DNA from: Henricia sp. BOLD:AAB3569
Lineage: Eukaryota; Echinodermata; Asteroidea; Spinulosida; Echinasteridae
Length of the DNA: 64,000 bases
Direction of reading: 5' to 3'
NCBI GenBank assembly: GCA_037783545.1
Contig: JBBELK010000298.1
Coordinates: 372,001-436,000 of the forward strand
Shown: positions 57,901-62,960 of the stretch, in pieces
Layout of the letters: each line of letters begins with the position of its first letter
How positions within the stretch are numbered: the stretch's first letter is position 1
Notes under the pieces: generated by a model
The model's database searches: none
Told to the model about the DNA's origin: nothing
The model's input: the letters and a program-made list of their open reading frames with translations, nothing else
Position numbers and translations under genes: made by a program

Positions 57901-60120
57901 TTTCTAGGTTGGGCGGGAAACCGGAAACCCAACTATTTCTTTTATTGGCCTAATAATATGACATATTGAAAGCAAGACCTTGGAAACCATAGGGATTATG
58001 GAAGTTATGCTGGTCAAGCTTGGTGGGGTTTCCTAAAGAAAGAATAAAAACTGACTAGATTTTGGCAACCGCCCACGTATGGATTCATGCAGTTAAGCAC
58101 TGGAAGTTCAAGGCCTGCTGTAAAATCTACGTCAGACTCATAACAAAAGCTGGCCTCATGCATTTGATGGTCACAAACGTTTCGGTTTTGTTCCCGTTCT
58201 GAAAGTGGACTGCCAAAACCTTGACGCCCAGTTACCAAGTACAGGCCTACAGTACAGCACAGCATGCACATTATAAATTGTAGAACGCAGCATGCATGCA
58301 CAAACTGTGTGTGACATGGACATTTTAAAAAGAAACGAAACCCGTATTGATATAAAAGGTTGTTAATTTCTTTGACAAGAGCGAGTTAAATTCAGAAGGC
58401 TCACAAAATATACTGGACCAAACTAGTTTTCTGGGTCATTGCAGATTTAAATCCCAATACATCATTTGTAGTTTTGCAAAATTACTTCACAAGTTGACAA
58501 GAAAGAAAAAAAACCTGAATAAAAGTGTAACAAACCCCCACCATTTTGTCTCATGTAAAATTGTACCTTTGTGGGAGAAATTGCTTTTTTTTTTGCCTAA
58601 AAAAGTTGGCCTCAGACAAACGTTGAATCAACCATTCGCTTTCTATATAAATTCTACCATTTTTGTAACTTTTTTACCATTCATTCAACATAAAACGCAT
58701 GTATGGATTTTAAATGTGCCTTATATTTGTGGATGAAATTTCTATGTGGCCGAAATAATGTTTATCAGAATTATTCTTGTAATGTTGTTGTTCCTGCTTT
58801 TAAAGGTTTACCAATCAAGTAATTATGTCTTTAATATTTATACTAAAGTAAATATGATTTTAATCAAGATAATTTGATAAGACTAAACCACCTAAACATG
58901 GTCATTTGAAGACAAACTTAAGAGTCAACTAATGAATTATAACCACAAAATTGAAATATACATTCGATAGCTCACAGCAAAATTGTTGAAGTTTTTTTGT
59001 AAGACATGTTTTTTTTCTGAAAAAGTGACATACACCTTCGCCAGTTCAGACTCCATGTACTACAATGTAAGTCTATGGAGCAGGAAAACTTGAAATTTTC
59101 TCACTGCTAAAATTATTCATGTTTCCTCACTAAATTTACACCTTCTGGGGCGTTATGTCATATTAGGAAGAATTAGTGGCGAAGGTGTATGAATATACCA
59201 TTTTTTCCCCTGCAAATAGTAAACAAATTAGAGAAAGTCTTCAAAAGAAATTGTGACAAATTTTATATTTTCTTACCCATTTGCTGCTTAGCATCTTGTT
59301 CATCCGCATTCAGTTTTTGTGGCGAGTCGACAATAGTCGGTAGCATCCTTTGTGGGGGCGGTGGGCTAAGTCCAGTATGCTCCCACCTCATGGGCACCGG
59401 GGGCGCTTGACGATGCGTAGACACCTTGTTGAAGTTGACCATCGTGCTAACTCGCATGCTCGTAGTGAGCGGGCAGTCGGGGTCCGGACTACGCCCAAAA
59501 ACATTCTCATCTTCCGAGTCTTCGTTCGAAACATTTCCATTCTGCATCTTCCGTAGGAAGTCTAGATTCTCGTAAATGCCTTCGATATCGTCGTCCGAAC
59601 TGTCATCATCATCCGCCGGAAGTTCTAAATGCGGTCTGTTGTCGTACAGTGACACGTCGATCTGTGATTGGCCCTCGTCAACTTCATCATCACCGTGACA
59701 ACTTGTGTCATCTTCGAGCGAACCGCGAGGTGTCTCTTTTTCGTCCATCGCGGCATCACAATCTTCGTCCGTGTCCAAACACTGCTCTGATTCCTCTGAC
59801 CCCGTCGATCTTGCATCCAAACCCTCGTTCGCTCGATGATAAACATGAATTTCTTTTTTCAACCAATCCTGGCAGAATTTCTCCAGCTTCAGTTGGTGAC
59901 GGAGCTGATGTATTCGGGATGTAGACTCCTTTAGGTCATCTTCCAAATGGTTTAGGATTTGAGTGTCACTTTCGTTCAAGCCAATTGTTTTTGGATTCAA
60001 ACCTTCTGTCGACTTTGTGGGAGACTGGGGGATTGTCAAGTTCAAAAACTGCAGATTGGGCAGTTTTTCGTCGGCAAAGTTTTCACTCCAATCGAATGTA
60101 AACTGTCCTTGTATGGTCAT
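21749..60120 (-). CDS. BCR: BCR-type Rho regulator (coiled coil, DH, PH, C2, RhoGAP); complete, 22 coding exons
   Basis: The protein both loads GTP on Rho-family GTPases (DH-PH) and stimulates their hydrolysis (RhoGAP), acting in cytosol and at membranes. The CDS joins 60120-59277, 55465-55278, 54587-54471, 50490-50305, 50004-49857, 45047-44995, 39004-38879, 37304-37192, 36678-36587, 35727-35624, 30801-30742, 29828-29766, 28678-28541, 27606-27564, 27385-27317, 26531-26332, 26070-26014, 25460-25289, 24917-24840, 24556-24422, 23139-23034 and 21929-21749. Phases agree throughout, giving 1090 residues. Approximate domains are coiled coil 55-95, acidic linker 100-345, DH 365-555, PH 556-735, C2 760-880 and RhoGAP 895-1088. 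Arg933 in GIYRISG is the arginine finger; Lys972, Arg976 and Asn1045 are the other family-invariant residues. The coiled coil separates it from ABR. It is shorter than human BCR (1271), mainly in the N-terminal linker, and lacks the C-terminal PDZ ligand. Confidence 0.94.
21985..22240. repeat. Degenerate tandem repeat of ggacttgtgatggacttg type
   Basis: Variants of gatggacttgtgaggacttg repeat across BCR intron 21, just upstream of the last exon. Related text appears at 24960-25165 and in the array at 33316-34380. Confidence 0.7.
23034..23139 (-). CDS. BCR: BCR exon 21: RhoGAP
   Basis: It encodes AKREFMLEMLKSVPDPSKSN and FYMFNHLK, matching the human LPEANLLTFLFLLDHLKR region. The acceptor is TGTTCATAACAG and the donor AA|GTAAGT. 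Confidence 0.95.
23401..23463. repeat. Perfect 29-bp hairpin in BCR intron 20
   Basis: Arms 23401-23429 and 23435-23463 (gcgtttttatctttctcaat onward) are exact reverse complements around a 5-base loop, GCCAT. The lack of any mismatch suggests recent origin or conversion. Confidence 0.9.
23685..23840 (+). repeat. Dispersed repeat with aaaatgttgac blocks
   Basis: It shares gatcgagggccacgtac, catgcactgtaaaatgttga and gtagtattt with 43230-43390 on the same strand, and has inverted relatives at 29400-29580. Confidence 0.65.
23964..24383. mobile_element. DNA element with CACCCTGTTTACACTTGATC ends, copy 1
   Basis: The inverted ends are caccctgtttacacttgatc and gatcagtgtaaacatgg. The interior repeats tgagctcgggatcag and its complement. 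Copy 2 is at 50563-51027. Confidence 0.78.
24422..24556 (-). CDS. BCR: BCR exon 20: RhoGAP core
   Basis: It encodes EIHAVAGLIKLYFRELPEPL, the diagnostic RhoGAP KxxxRxLPxPL block, with Lys972 and Arg976. The acceptor is GTAACTTGCAG and the donor G|GTACGT. Confidence 0.96.
24840..24917 (-). CDS. BCR: BCR exon 19: RhoGAP arginine finger
   Basis: It encodes GISEMGIYRISGSSADIQRL. Arg933 in GIYRISG is the catalytic arginine finger. The acceptor is ATTTGTTCCAAG and the donor A|GTAAGT. Confidence 0.95.
25289..25460 (-). CDS. BCR: BCR exon 18: C2 end and RhoGAP start
   Basis: It encodes LEVDVGLRFESTEKALKRV, GVFGVRIS and IPSIVKLCVEEVESR. The last matches human VPYIVRQCVEEIERR at the RhoGAP N-terminus. 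The donor is G|GTAGGT. Confidence 0.95.
25555..25710 (+). mobile_element. Diverged partial SINE-like repeat
   Basis: The text gcaaagtaccttgcccaaggacaca and ataagcactaaacaaggtcttgag resembles 48130-48250. It appears to be an old fragment of the same family as 47961-48260. Confidence 0.4.
26014..26070 (-). CDS. BCR: BCR exon 17: C2 domain strand
   Basis: This 57-bp exon encodes LTRSEIGKKETSITIKMEK. The phase-0 reading is required by the flanking exons. Another frame reads IRDWQ, like human DRDWQ, but would lead into a stop in exon 18. Confidence 0.75.
26332..26531 (-). CDS. BCR: BCR exon 16: C2 domain core
   Basis: It encodes IYCCVEVDSYGII, TPTWDEEFALEVEGTQTLRI and LCYDY. This matches human LYCTLEVDSFG and PNWNEEFEIELEGSQTLRIL. 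The acceptor is CTTCTCGACAG and the donor ACG|GTGAGT. Confidence 0.95.
26760..26994 (-). mobile_element. tRNA-derived SINE, family 1, in BCR intron 15
   Basis: Read on the minus strand it begins taccgtggccgagtggttta (A box) with tgcgggtttgattcccgg (B box). It then follows the copy at 61985-62289 through ttgagcacggcat, ccgttggtccagtgtgttgc and aaagatcccagagcattctt. Confidence 0.8.
27317..27385 (-). CDS. BCR: BCR exon 15: C2 domain start
   Basis: It encodes EELLFGTLHVNVHKARGLTV, the first C2 strands. The acceptor TTTTCTGAGTAG is poor but is the only one that keeps phase. The donor is C|GTAAGT. Confidence 0.85.
27564..27606 (-). CDS. BCR: BCR exon 14: PH-C2 linker microexon
   Basis: This 43-bp exon encodes GRKINNIGSILIKD and bridges exons 13 and 15 in phase. 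The acceptor is GCTTATTTTCAG and the donor G|GTAAGC. Confidence 0.85.
27899..28060. repeat. Fold-back element with gaagcggag apex
   Basis: The arms attatacaaatacagcatgg and ccatgctgtatttg are followed inward by tgtaggtca/tgacctaca and cctccc/gggagg, around an apex of gacacgaagcg. Confidence 0.7.
28541..28678 (-). CDS. BCR: BCR exon 13: PH C-terminal helix
   Basis: It encodes TYTLLMSSDYERSEWKEEIL onward, matching human SYTFLISSDYERAEWRENI. The Trp is the PH C-terminal helix anchor. The donor is AGG|GTGAGT. A TTAA transposon copy sits about 60 bp upstream of its acceptor. Confidence 0.95.
28740..29226 (+). mobile_element. TTAA element with gcgaagtgg repeats, copy 2
   Basis: It is 487 bp and near-identical to 13970-14447 in both ends and in the flanks of the central repeat, while the central gcgaagtgg block differs in unit number. 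Confidence 0.85.
29355..29395. repeat. C-rich low-complexity tract
   Basis: About 40 bases are almost pure C with few T or A. Further C-rich text lies at 29495-29528. Quadruplex formation on the opposite strand is possible. Confidence 0.85.
29766..29828 (-). CDS. BCR: BCR exon 12: PH domain strand
   Basis: This 63-bp exon encodes EGALIIESPKLPLHLYHHHG plus K, matching human ESLLLLMSPSMAFRVHSRNGK. The acceptor is AGTTTCTCTATTTCAG-like and the donor AAG|GTCAGT. Confidence 0.88.
29910..30020. repeat. Fold-back element with cgaggcggagccgag apex
   Basis: atggtacacatattttcatg and ttgaaagatggaat are mirrored by attccatctttcaa and aatgaaaatatttgttccat. The apex reads aacgaggcggagccgag. Confidence 0.75.
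30742..30801 (-). CDS. BCR: BCR exon 11: helical insert, continued
   Basis: This 60-bp exon encodes RQSKQLVKTLEAKRKELATN. The donor GTAAAC is weak, but the phases on both sides fit and the charged helix matches the family. Confidence 0.82.
33316..34380. repeat. Large minisatellite, 28-bp unit, about 38 copies
   Basis: The unit is close to actcgaaggcagtttgactc plus gactcggg. Left, central and right blocks use different variants (tcgactcgg, tcgacttgg, ttgacttgg), and a few units are shortened. Because 28 leaves remainder 1 on division by 3, the long minus-strand frames here cycle through all three readings and are not a gene. Confidence 0.95.
34764..35188. mobile_element. DNA element with perfect 16-bp TIRs GGGCTGCGTTCCACTT
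   Basis: The end AAGTGGAACGCAGCCC is the exact inverse of the start. Inside, gttggccaac-type palindromes recur. No transposase frame is seen, so it is non-autonomous. Confidence 0.85.
35624..35727 (-). CDS. BCR: BCR exon 10: helical insert of the PH domain
   Basis: It encodes SDEDLDNLKKSIADLKSSIR, matching the charged helix inside human BCR PH (DEELDALKIKISQIKNDIQ). The acceptor is TCGTTTTTGACAG and the donor ACG|GTGAGA. Confidence 0.93.
35864..35936 (-). pseudogene. tRNA-like sequence (pseudogene or SINE head)
   Basis: The minus strand has GGCTTCATAGCTCAATTGGT, a D arm, GGTTCGAATCCC in a T arm, and acceptor arms GCTTCAT/ATGGAGC that pair. The anticodon stem does not close well, so an active tRNA is unlikely. 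Confidence 0.4.
36587..36678 (-). CDS. BCR: BCR exon 9: PH domain
   Basis: It encodes HYDCQWYIPLTELSL, close to human YDCKWYIPLTDLSF. The acceptor is TTTCCCTGCGCAG and the donor G|GTATGC, phase 1. Confidence 0.93.
37192..37304 (-). CDS. BCR: BCR exon 8: PH domain start
   Basis: It encodes residues 555-591, with LIKESYLVEF and RKLRHVLLWSDLIICAK. This matches human RKLRHVFLFTDLLLCTK. The donor is AG|GTGGGT, phase 2. Confidence 0.94.
38057..38235. repeat. Fold-back element related to 16423-16687
   Basis: The arms tacaatggacattctgggc and gcccagaatttccattata flank a short centre, followed by catattttaatga and actcggcccagactg as in relatives. Confidence 0.65.
38733..38830 (+). repeat. Dispersed repeat with attcttgatcagaacagaa, copy 2
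   Basis: Near-identical to 15640-15790, this copy ends 48 bp from BCR exon 7. Confidence 0.75.
38879..39004 (-). CDS. BCR: BCR exon 7: end of DH and DH-PH linker
   Basis: It encodes DLLKRTPPAHEDYSILAQVL through DSSKQ (residues 513-554), matching human DLLKHTPASHPDH. The acceptor is TTTTCTGTTACAG and the donor CAG|GTACAG. Confidence 0.94.
39129..39964. mobile_element. 836-bp element with aaggccttttta/aaaaggcct ends and AACCCGGG repeats
   Basis: The ends aaaaggcctttttacact and agtgtcgtgggaaaaggcct are inverted. Many ttaacccgg and ccgggttaa copies occur within about 200 bp of each end. Confidence 0.7.
40155..40356 (-). mobile_element. Partial TTAA element with gcgaagtgg, copy 3
   Basis: It is a reverse-oriented 5' part of the 13970-14447 family, ending at TTAA, with short acatgtac insertions inside. 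The other end is missing. Confidence 0.65.
40830..41300 (+). mobile_element. Truncated copy of the 533-bp TTAAAGGCCC element
   Basis: It matches 49269-49801 over caatgaccccaaaag, gataatttaccagaaaata and gatgaaattatttagatcg. Its left side joins text like the 345-bp element at 19569, so it may be recombinant. The TTAA ends are lost. Confidence 0.65.
41776..41838. repeat. G-rich duplicated tract
   Basis: ggtggggcgtggaagtgggt is present twice in tandem, followed by a shorter third start. Confidence 0.85.
41915..42165 (+). repeat. Dispersed repeat, copy 2 (first copy at 3335-3610)
   Basis: It aligns with 3335-3610 over most of its length, at visibly high identity. Confidence 0.65.
43190..43245. 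repeat. G-rich low-complexity tract
   Basis: About 55 bases of G with scattered A and C. It lies in a repeat (43140-43390) that has C-rich inverted relatives near 29330-29580. Confidence 0.85.
44126..44611. mobile_element. DNA element with CACCGTGTTTACACTCGAA ends, copy 1
   Basis: The start caccgtgtttacactcgaa is inverted as ttcgagtgtaaac-type text at the end. The interior has gcttcaactcgc and gttcaaccccgcaattgcgg. Copy 2 is at 45826-46270, and an end fragment is near 43618-43683. Confidence 0.78.
44804..44943 (+). mobile_element. 140-bp fold-back MITE flanked by TTAA, copy 2
   Basis: It has the same length and orientation as 6368-6507 with only a few differences. It lies about 50 bp from BCR exon 6. 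Confidence 0.88.
44995..45047 (-). CDS. BCR: BCR exon 6: DH helix with the PLQRITK motif
   Basis: This 53-bp exon encodes SMLNTPLQRITKLTMVLS. The PxQRITK block is the most conserved DH helix (human KPVDRVTRSTLVL). The acceptor is TTTTTTTCCCACAG and the donor AGC|GTAAGT. Confidence 0.93.
45826..46270. mobile_element. DNA element with CACCGTGTTTACACTCGAA ends, copy 2
   Basis: It is near-identical to 44126-44611 with small internal deletions. The two copies are direct repeats on either side of BCR exon 6. Confidence 0.78.
46964..47303. mobile_element. DNA element with perfect 16-bp TIRs GGGCTGCTTTCGAGCG
   Basis: The exact inverse CGCTCGAAAGCAGCCC closes the element. Internal palindromes include tggtgttccctggtgttcgc and gtggcaccaac. 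No coding frame is credible. Confidence 0.85.
47961..48260 (+). mobile_element. SINE-like repeat, family 2, copy 1
   Basis: It shares ctgctcaaggcac, ctgcctattaggc, caacattcgctaccctctca and gggcacac with 57241-57490. The B-box-like ggattcgaacccataacc near 48203 suggests tRNA ancestry. Confidence 0.65.
48854..49272 (+). mobile_element. TTAAAGGCCC element, copy A
   Basis: It begins ttcaaggcccactgtatcat and ends gatcatctatagggccttta inside TTAA at 49269-49272. It is an internally deleted relative of the next copy. Confidence 0.8.
49269..49801 (+). mobile_element. TTAAAGGCCC element, copy B (533 bp)
   Basis: It begins TTAAAGGCCCAGTGTATCAT and ends gatcatctacagggccttta at TTAA 49798-49801. It abuts copy A and shares its TTAA. 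It ends 55 bp from BCR exon 5. No transposase is encoded. Confidence 0.85.
49857..50004 (-). CDS. BCR: BCR exon 5: DH domain
   Basis: It encodes residues 446-494 (ASHFGVHEEYIANYKKAM, then FAAISASIKIP). The acceptor is TCTACATTTCAG and the donor T|GTAAGT, phase 1. Confidence 0.94.
50027..50304. repeat. Minisatellite filling BCR intron 4, about 30-bp unit
   Basis: About nine units resemble tcatgaatattcagcagcta plus gcctattctc. The array covers nearly the whole 300-bp intron, and its edge forms the 5' splice site. Confidence 0.92.
50305..50490 (-). CDS. BCR: BCR exon 4: DH domain
   Basis: It encodes residues 384-445, with LFFKIPELCEIHRKFC matching human IFFKVPELYEIHKEF. The donor TTG|GTGAGAG lies at the edge of the minisatellite that fills the next intron. 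Confidence 0.95.
50563..51027. mobile_element. DNA element with CACCCTGTTTACACTTGATC ends, copy 2
   Basis: The inverse end is ccagtgtaaacaaggtg. Text is near-identical to 23964-24383 in the same orientation. Confidence 0.8.
51650..51908. repeat. Fold-back element related to 6658-7062
   Basis: gtaattctataaattagggg plus tccaatg and ggtgtcccccgttac pair with gtaacgggggacac and tttggacccataatttatag. Confidence 0.65.
52303..52625. repeat. Fold-back element interrupted by the 140-bp MITE
   Basis: cacacagtctgggccgagtt before the MITE pairs with actcggcccagactgtgcg after it, and aaatcag with ctgatttc. The TTAA MITE (52397-52536) sits in the centre. Confidence 0.75.
52397..52536 (-). mobile_element. 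140-bp fold-back MITE flanked by TTAA, copy 3
   Basis: It has the same length as the other two copies, but the asymmetric centre is in the opposite orientation. Confidence 0.88.
52640..53120. repeat. Region of gcaactg/cagttgc short inverted repeats
   Basis: Dozens of gcaactg, agttgc and gtcgatgt motifs occur in both orientations. gaggccactcaacttatcag near the start and ttctataaagaggcc near 53150 hint at an element with inverted ends. Confidence 0.55.
53545..53956. mobile_element. DNA element with ggttgttcagacgaggggct ends
   Basis: The end agccctccgtctgaacatacc is the approximate inverse. The interior is built from agctccacc and ggggctagc palindromes. Confidence 0.75.
54471..54587 (-). CDS. 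BCR: BCR exon 3: start of DH domain
   Basis: It encodes residues 345-383, ending LESEQKYVRTMEELMK, which matches the first DH helix (human LASEETYLSHLEALLLPMK). The acceptor is GATCGTTGCAG and the donor AAG|GTAAAA, phase 0. Confidence 0.93.
55278..55465 (-). CDS. BCR: BCR exon 2: Ser/Asp-rich linker
   Basis: It encodes residues 282-344, low-complexity linker with many SS, SP and TP sites (LSPGDATSTPD and similar) that are likely phosphorylated. The acceptor is GGGATGTTT-side CATCCCACAG and the donor CAG|GTACAA. Phases fit exons 1 and 3. The linker is supported by phase and acceptor quality rather than by homology. Confidence 0.8.
55616..55687 (-). pseudogene. tRNA-like sequence, probably a pseudogene
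   Basis: The minus strand has GCCCAGATAGCTCAGTTGGT, D stem GCTC/GAGC, T arm CTGGG-TTCGAAT-CCCAG and a seven-pair acceptor with one mismatch. The anticodon stem closes only as TTGGC/GCCAA, giving a loop CATGTAT without the usual U33. An active tRNA is therefore doubtful. Confidence 0.45.
55796..55912. repeat. Fold-back element
   Basis: agagatcttaccctctatag plus ggg and aaatccatgccaac are mirrored by gttggcatggattt and ccttatggaggtaagacctc. Confidence 0.8.
56381..56564. repeat. Fold-back element with cgaggcggaagccgag apex
   Basis: ggtatacaaatattgactgc and catggttaagattataggcc pair with their inverses after the apex. The arms are about 75-80 bp in all and pair almost completely near the apex. 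Confidence 0.82.
57241..57490 (+). mobile_element. SINE-like repeat, family 2, copy 2
   Basis: It aligns with 47961-48180 (cgctcaaggcaac, gctccctaatgagtatacaa, tcgctaccctctcaggt). The 3' part is shorter. Confidence 0.65.
57500..59180. other. BCR intron 1, AT-rich part
   Basis: I see no coding exon. A fragment related to the 345-bp TTAA element lies near 58440-58600 (acatcatttgtagttttgca, cacaagttgacaagaaa). Confidence 0.6.
59277..60120 (-). CDS. BCR: BCR exon 1: start, oligomerisation coiled coil, YENL and proline motifs
   Basis: It encodes residues 1-281. The start MTIQGQFTFDW puts Trp at 11, as in human BCR (MVDPVGFAEAW). Residues 55-95 form an amphipathic helix (HLEDDLKESTSRIHQLRHQL onward) matching the BCR tetramerisation domain. 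A Ser/Asp/Glu-rich linker follows. Tyr183 in IYENLDF resembles the human Grb2-binding Tyr177 site (FYVNVEF). Residues 240-245 (PPVPMR) fit a class II SH3 ligand, PxxPxR. The donor is G|GTAAGA. An acceptor-like ATCAATTACAG 11 nt upstream of the ATG suggests a separate 5' UTR exon. Confidence 0.92.
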
Positions 60121-60327
60121 ATTGACCGTCTCTGTAATTGATTGAGTTATAAAACAGGAAAAGAAAATCTTATGATCTTTAATGGACTTGAACCTAAGTA
60201 ATTTACATTATCTTTTGACTTCACCCTCATTTGCAGTTTCCATATTTCAATCAGACCATGAATTTATTCGAACTACAAAAAAAAATCACAATAAATAAAG
60301 CATCACTGAACACCTTAAATGACCTTA

Positions 60328-60751
60328 GGGGGCTTAGCCCCATTCTGTAGTCAAATACTACGTAACGCGGGCTCCGTATGCTTGGCCACAGGGACGTAGA
60401 CCTTTCACGAACAACTCTGACCATGAGTGCTTTTAAACATACATGTAGAGCAATTCCCTGCACAGGCATGTTGACACTTCTCAACCCTTCAACGGCGCAA
60501 CGCGCATGCGCAATACCGTCGATGCATGGAGTGAAATTCCGCTGTATTTTCTCGGAAAGTAGGCATCGTACGATACCCTACCTAATGCATTAGGGTGAGG
60601 TAAGGTAACAATAGGGTGAGTTACGGCTTCTGAAACTATGTAGGCCTAGTACTGTAGGCTAGTTTAATAAAAGCATTTGCGGTCGGAGTTGTTCGCGAAA
60701 GGCGAAGCATACGGAGCCTGCATAGTATATGGCCACAGAATGGGGCTAGGA
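60328..60751. repeat. Fold-back element with ttagccccattctg arms
   Basis: gggcttagccccattctg and gggctccgtatgcttggcca pair with gaagcatacggagcctg and cagaatggggctagg. About 300 bp lies between the arms. Confidence 0.65.
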
Positions 60752-61916
60752 ACACTTTTGACTTGGAAGTTGGACAGAAATATAAGTATTTCCAGCAACA
60801 ATAGAAAAATTAGAAATAAAATTAGAAAATTTATTTACACTTTTTCACAGTTTTTGGTGGTTGCTAAAAAAATGACCAGTGCATGAAATTCTTTCCAAAA
60901 TCAAAATAGCCTAGGTACCGAGACCAAAATTCTTGAGTATGATAAGGGAAACATTTCGTCATATTTAAAAATAATGTTTAAACACTTGTATTCAAATATT
61001 ACCGTGTGGAGTAATCTTTCGAACATGATTGACAGCCATTTTGACATCAACACCAAATCCGCTCGCTGCAATGCTGGCCAAAACTTGTAAATTCAGTCAA
61101 TGGACGTTTCACACAGGCCAACTGTTTCTTGCTCTACTGGTACTGAGATTTCTTCGTAACCATCAAGTGATTATAACATTTTCTAACCATCTCTTCAAAA
61201 ACATTCTGCATGACAGTAAAACAAAAATCAAGTTGCTTGCTGCTTCCGCTACCGGCCATGCAGTTGACAAAAATGGTTACATGTGTCACACTAGTGCACT
61301 GTCATGCAAATATTGCCTGAACGATTTGCAAGTCGGGATCTGCATATATTTCGAACTGCATAATCTTTCAATATAATATCACTAATAATACTTTGTTTTC
61401 AATAATACTTCCACAAAAATCTACAAAATATTTTGTAAGCCTGGAAATGTTCTCACTGACTTGCATAATATGTCATTTTAGATGTAAATTTCCCAGTATA
61501 ATATAAATAATCCCCCGTTTTAAAATGGTATGGTCTGAACTGGATTTTGCGGAAGTCGTGTCGAACCAACAGAGGGAGTTAACTTTTATAAACGGCACCG
61601 TATTTATATAATATGACGTTTTTAATTCGATGAATCATGACCATTTGACTTGGTTTCACAAAGATAAGACTTGAAGCGCCACAATTTCTTACAGGTTTTC
61701 CTGTTTAAAGACTGTCAATTAAAAAGGAAACTTCCTGTCGAATATCGCATTGAAAGAATTAAAATGGTTGGAAAAATTAAGGGAAGCCAGAATAAATAAG
61801 TCAAGAAAGGATAACCGCAAATGAAACAGAATACATCATATTCAGCTCCCCAAAGCAGTTGTGGTTTTTCCCTTCATATACTAGGCCTACTCCCAAAAAT
61901 AAATGCGATTTTCTTG

Positions 61917-62350
61917 AAATATAAATTCTTGATCAGAACAGAATTACGTTTGTTGAATACAGTAAACTTGTGGCTAACTTGTGGGGTACCGTGGTCGAGT
62001 GGTTTGGCCGGGTCACTAACTCGCAATATTTGAAAACTTGGGGTTGCGGGTTCGATACCCGGCTGGGGTACCTATCCCTTGAGCAAGGCACTTAAACACA
62101 CTTGCACCATCCTTCGTCGCGGAAGGTATGTAAAACCGTTGGTCCAGCGTGTGTTACGTAATAAACGCGCTTTAAAGATCCCAGAGCATTCTTTCGTGAA
62201 GAGCAAGGGGATTCCCCGGTATCTCTGGGCGTTTCTAATTCATCGTCTTCTCCTCGTGGGTTTCCTCACGCTTGCGAGCGAAAGTGCAATAACTTGTGGA
62301 TAATTAAGTCAATCACTTTGGAATCGCTTTCAAGATTTTTCCGCTTCAGT
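61917..62350 (+). repeat. Dispersed repeat with attcttgatcagaacagaa, copy 3, split by a SINE
   Basis: The left half ends at 61984 and the right half resumes at 62290 with aacttgtggataa and caatcactttggaatcgctt. Copies at 15640 and 38733 are uninterrupted. Confidence 0.8.
61985..62289 (+). mobile_element. tRNA-derived SINE, family 1, with 10-bp target duplication
   Basis: The head ggtaccgtggtcgagtggtt holds an A box, and ggttgcgggttcgatacccg a B box. The body has ccttgagcaaggcactt, accgttggtccagcgtgt and aaagatcccagagcattctt. The sequence TAACTTGTGG flanks it at 61975-61984 and 62290-62299. Confidence 0.88.
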
Positions 62351-62439
62351 GATTTATTCCAGGTCCAACTTGAACCTGGACGAAAAGTGATTGGGTTTCA
62401 ACGCGATTAAACCCTGCGTGGGGTAAGCTTTCTATGGAG

Positions 62440-62960
62440 CAAAAAGCGTGTGCCAAACCAGTTCTAGAAGTGCAAAAGCTCATGGAGGCAGCACCTTAGG
62501 TAGAGTGGCATACCCTGCCTCTGTGGCTCTTACAGAGGCGCTAGTGCAGTGCAGTCAGCTTTGCCACAAGAGGTGTTCATATGTGACTAGATTACATCCG
62601 GACTTGCAATCGGAGGGTCGTGGGTTCGAACCTCAAAGCGGTCGCAGGCTTTTCCAATGGTCCGGAAAACATAGCTGTACATCGACACCAGCGTCAGCTG
62701 GTATAGCGCGCGCCGGCCACCCAGTCGTTAATGGGTACCTGGTGCTTGCACTGGGGAAGGAAACTGCAAACCCGAGTAGTAGTCGGCTAGTATCGCTAGT
62801 ATTGGCTCAAAAGCCAAGAAGTCGGGAGTTGAGCGCCCGCAGTAAAGCGCGGTTACCGCGCATGCCACTTCCTTTCCTTTTCCCCCCTTACAACCGGAAG
62901 TCAGGACAGTTTTTCTACTTCCGTACTTCCCCCAATGATCTGAAAATAATTTTCTGTGTA
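62440..62960 (+). repeat. tRNA-related repeat
   Basis: It holds tcgtgggttcgaacctcaaa (B-box-like) and gggtacctggtgcttgcact. The open frame across it reads through SINE text (GRGFEP) and is not a gene. Confidence 0.45.
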
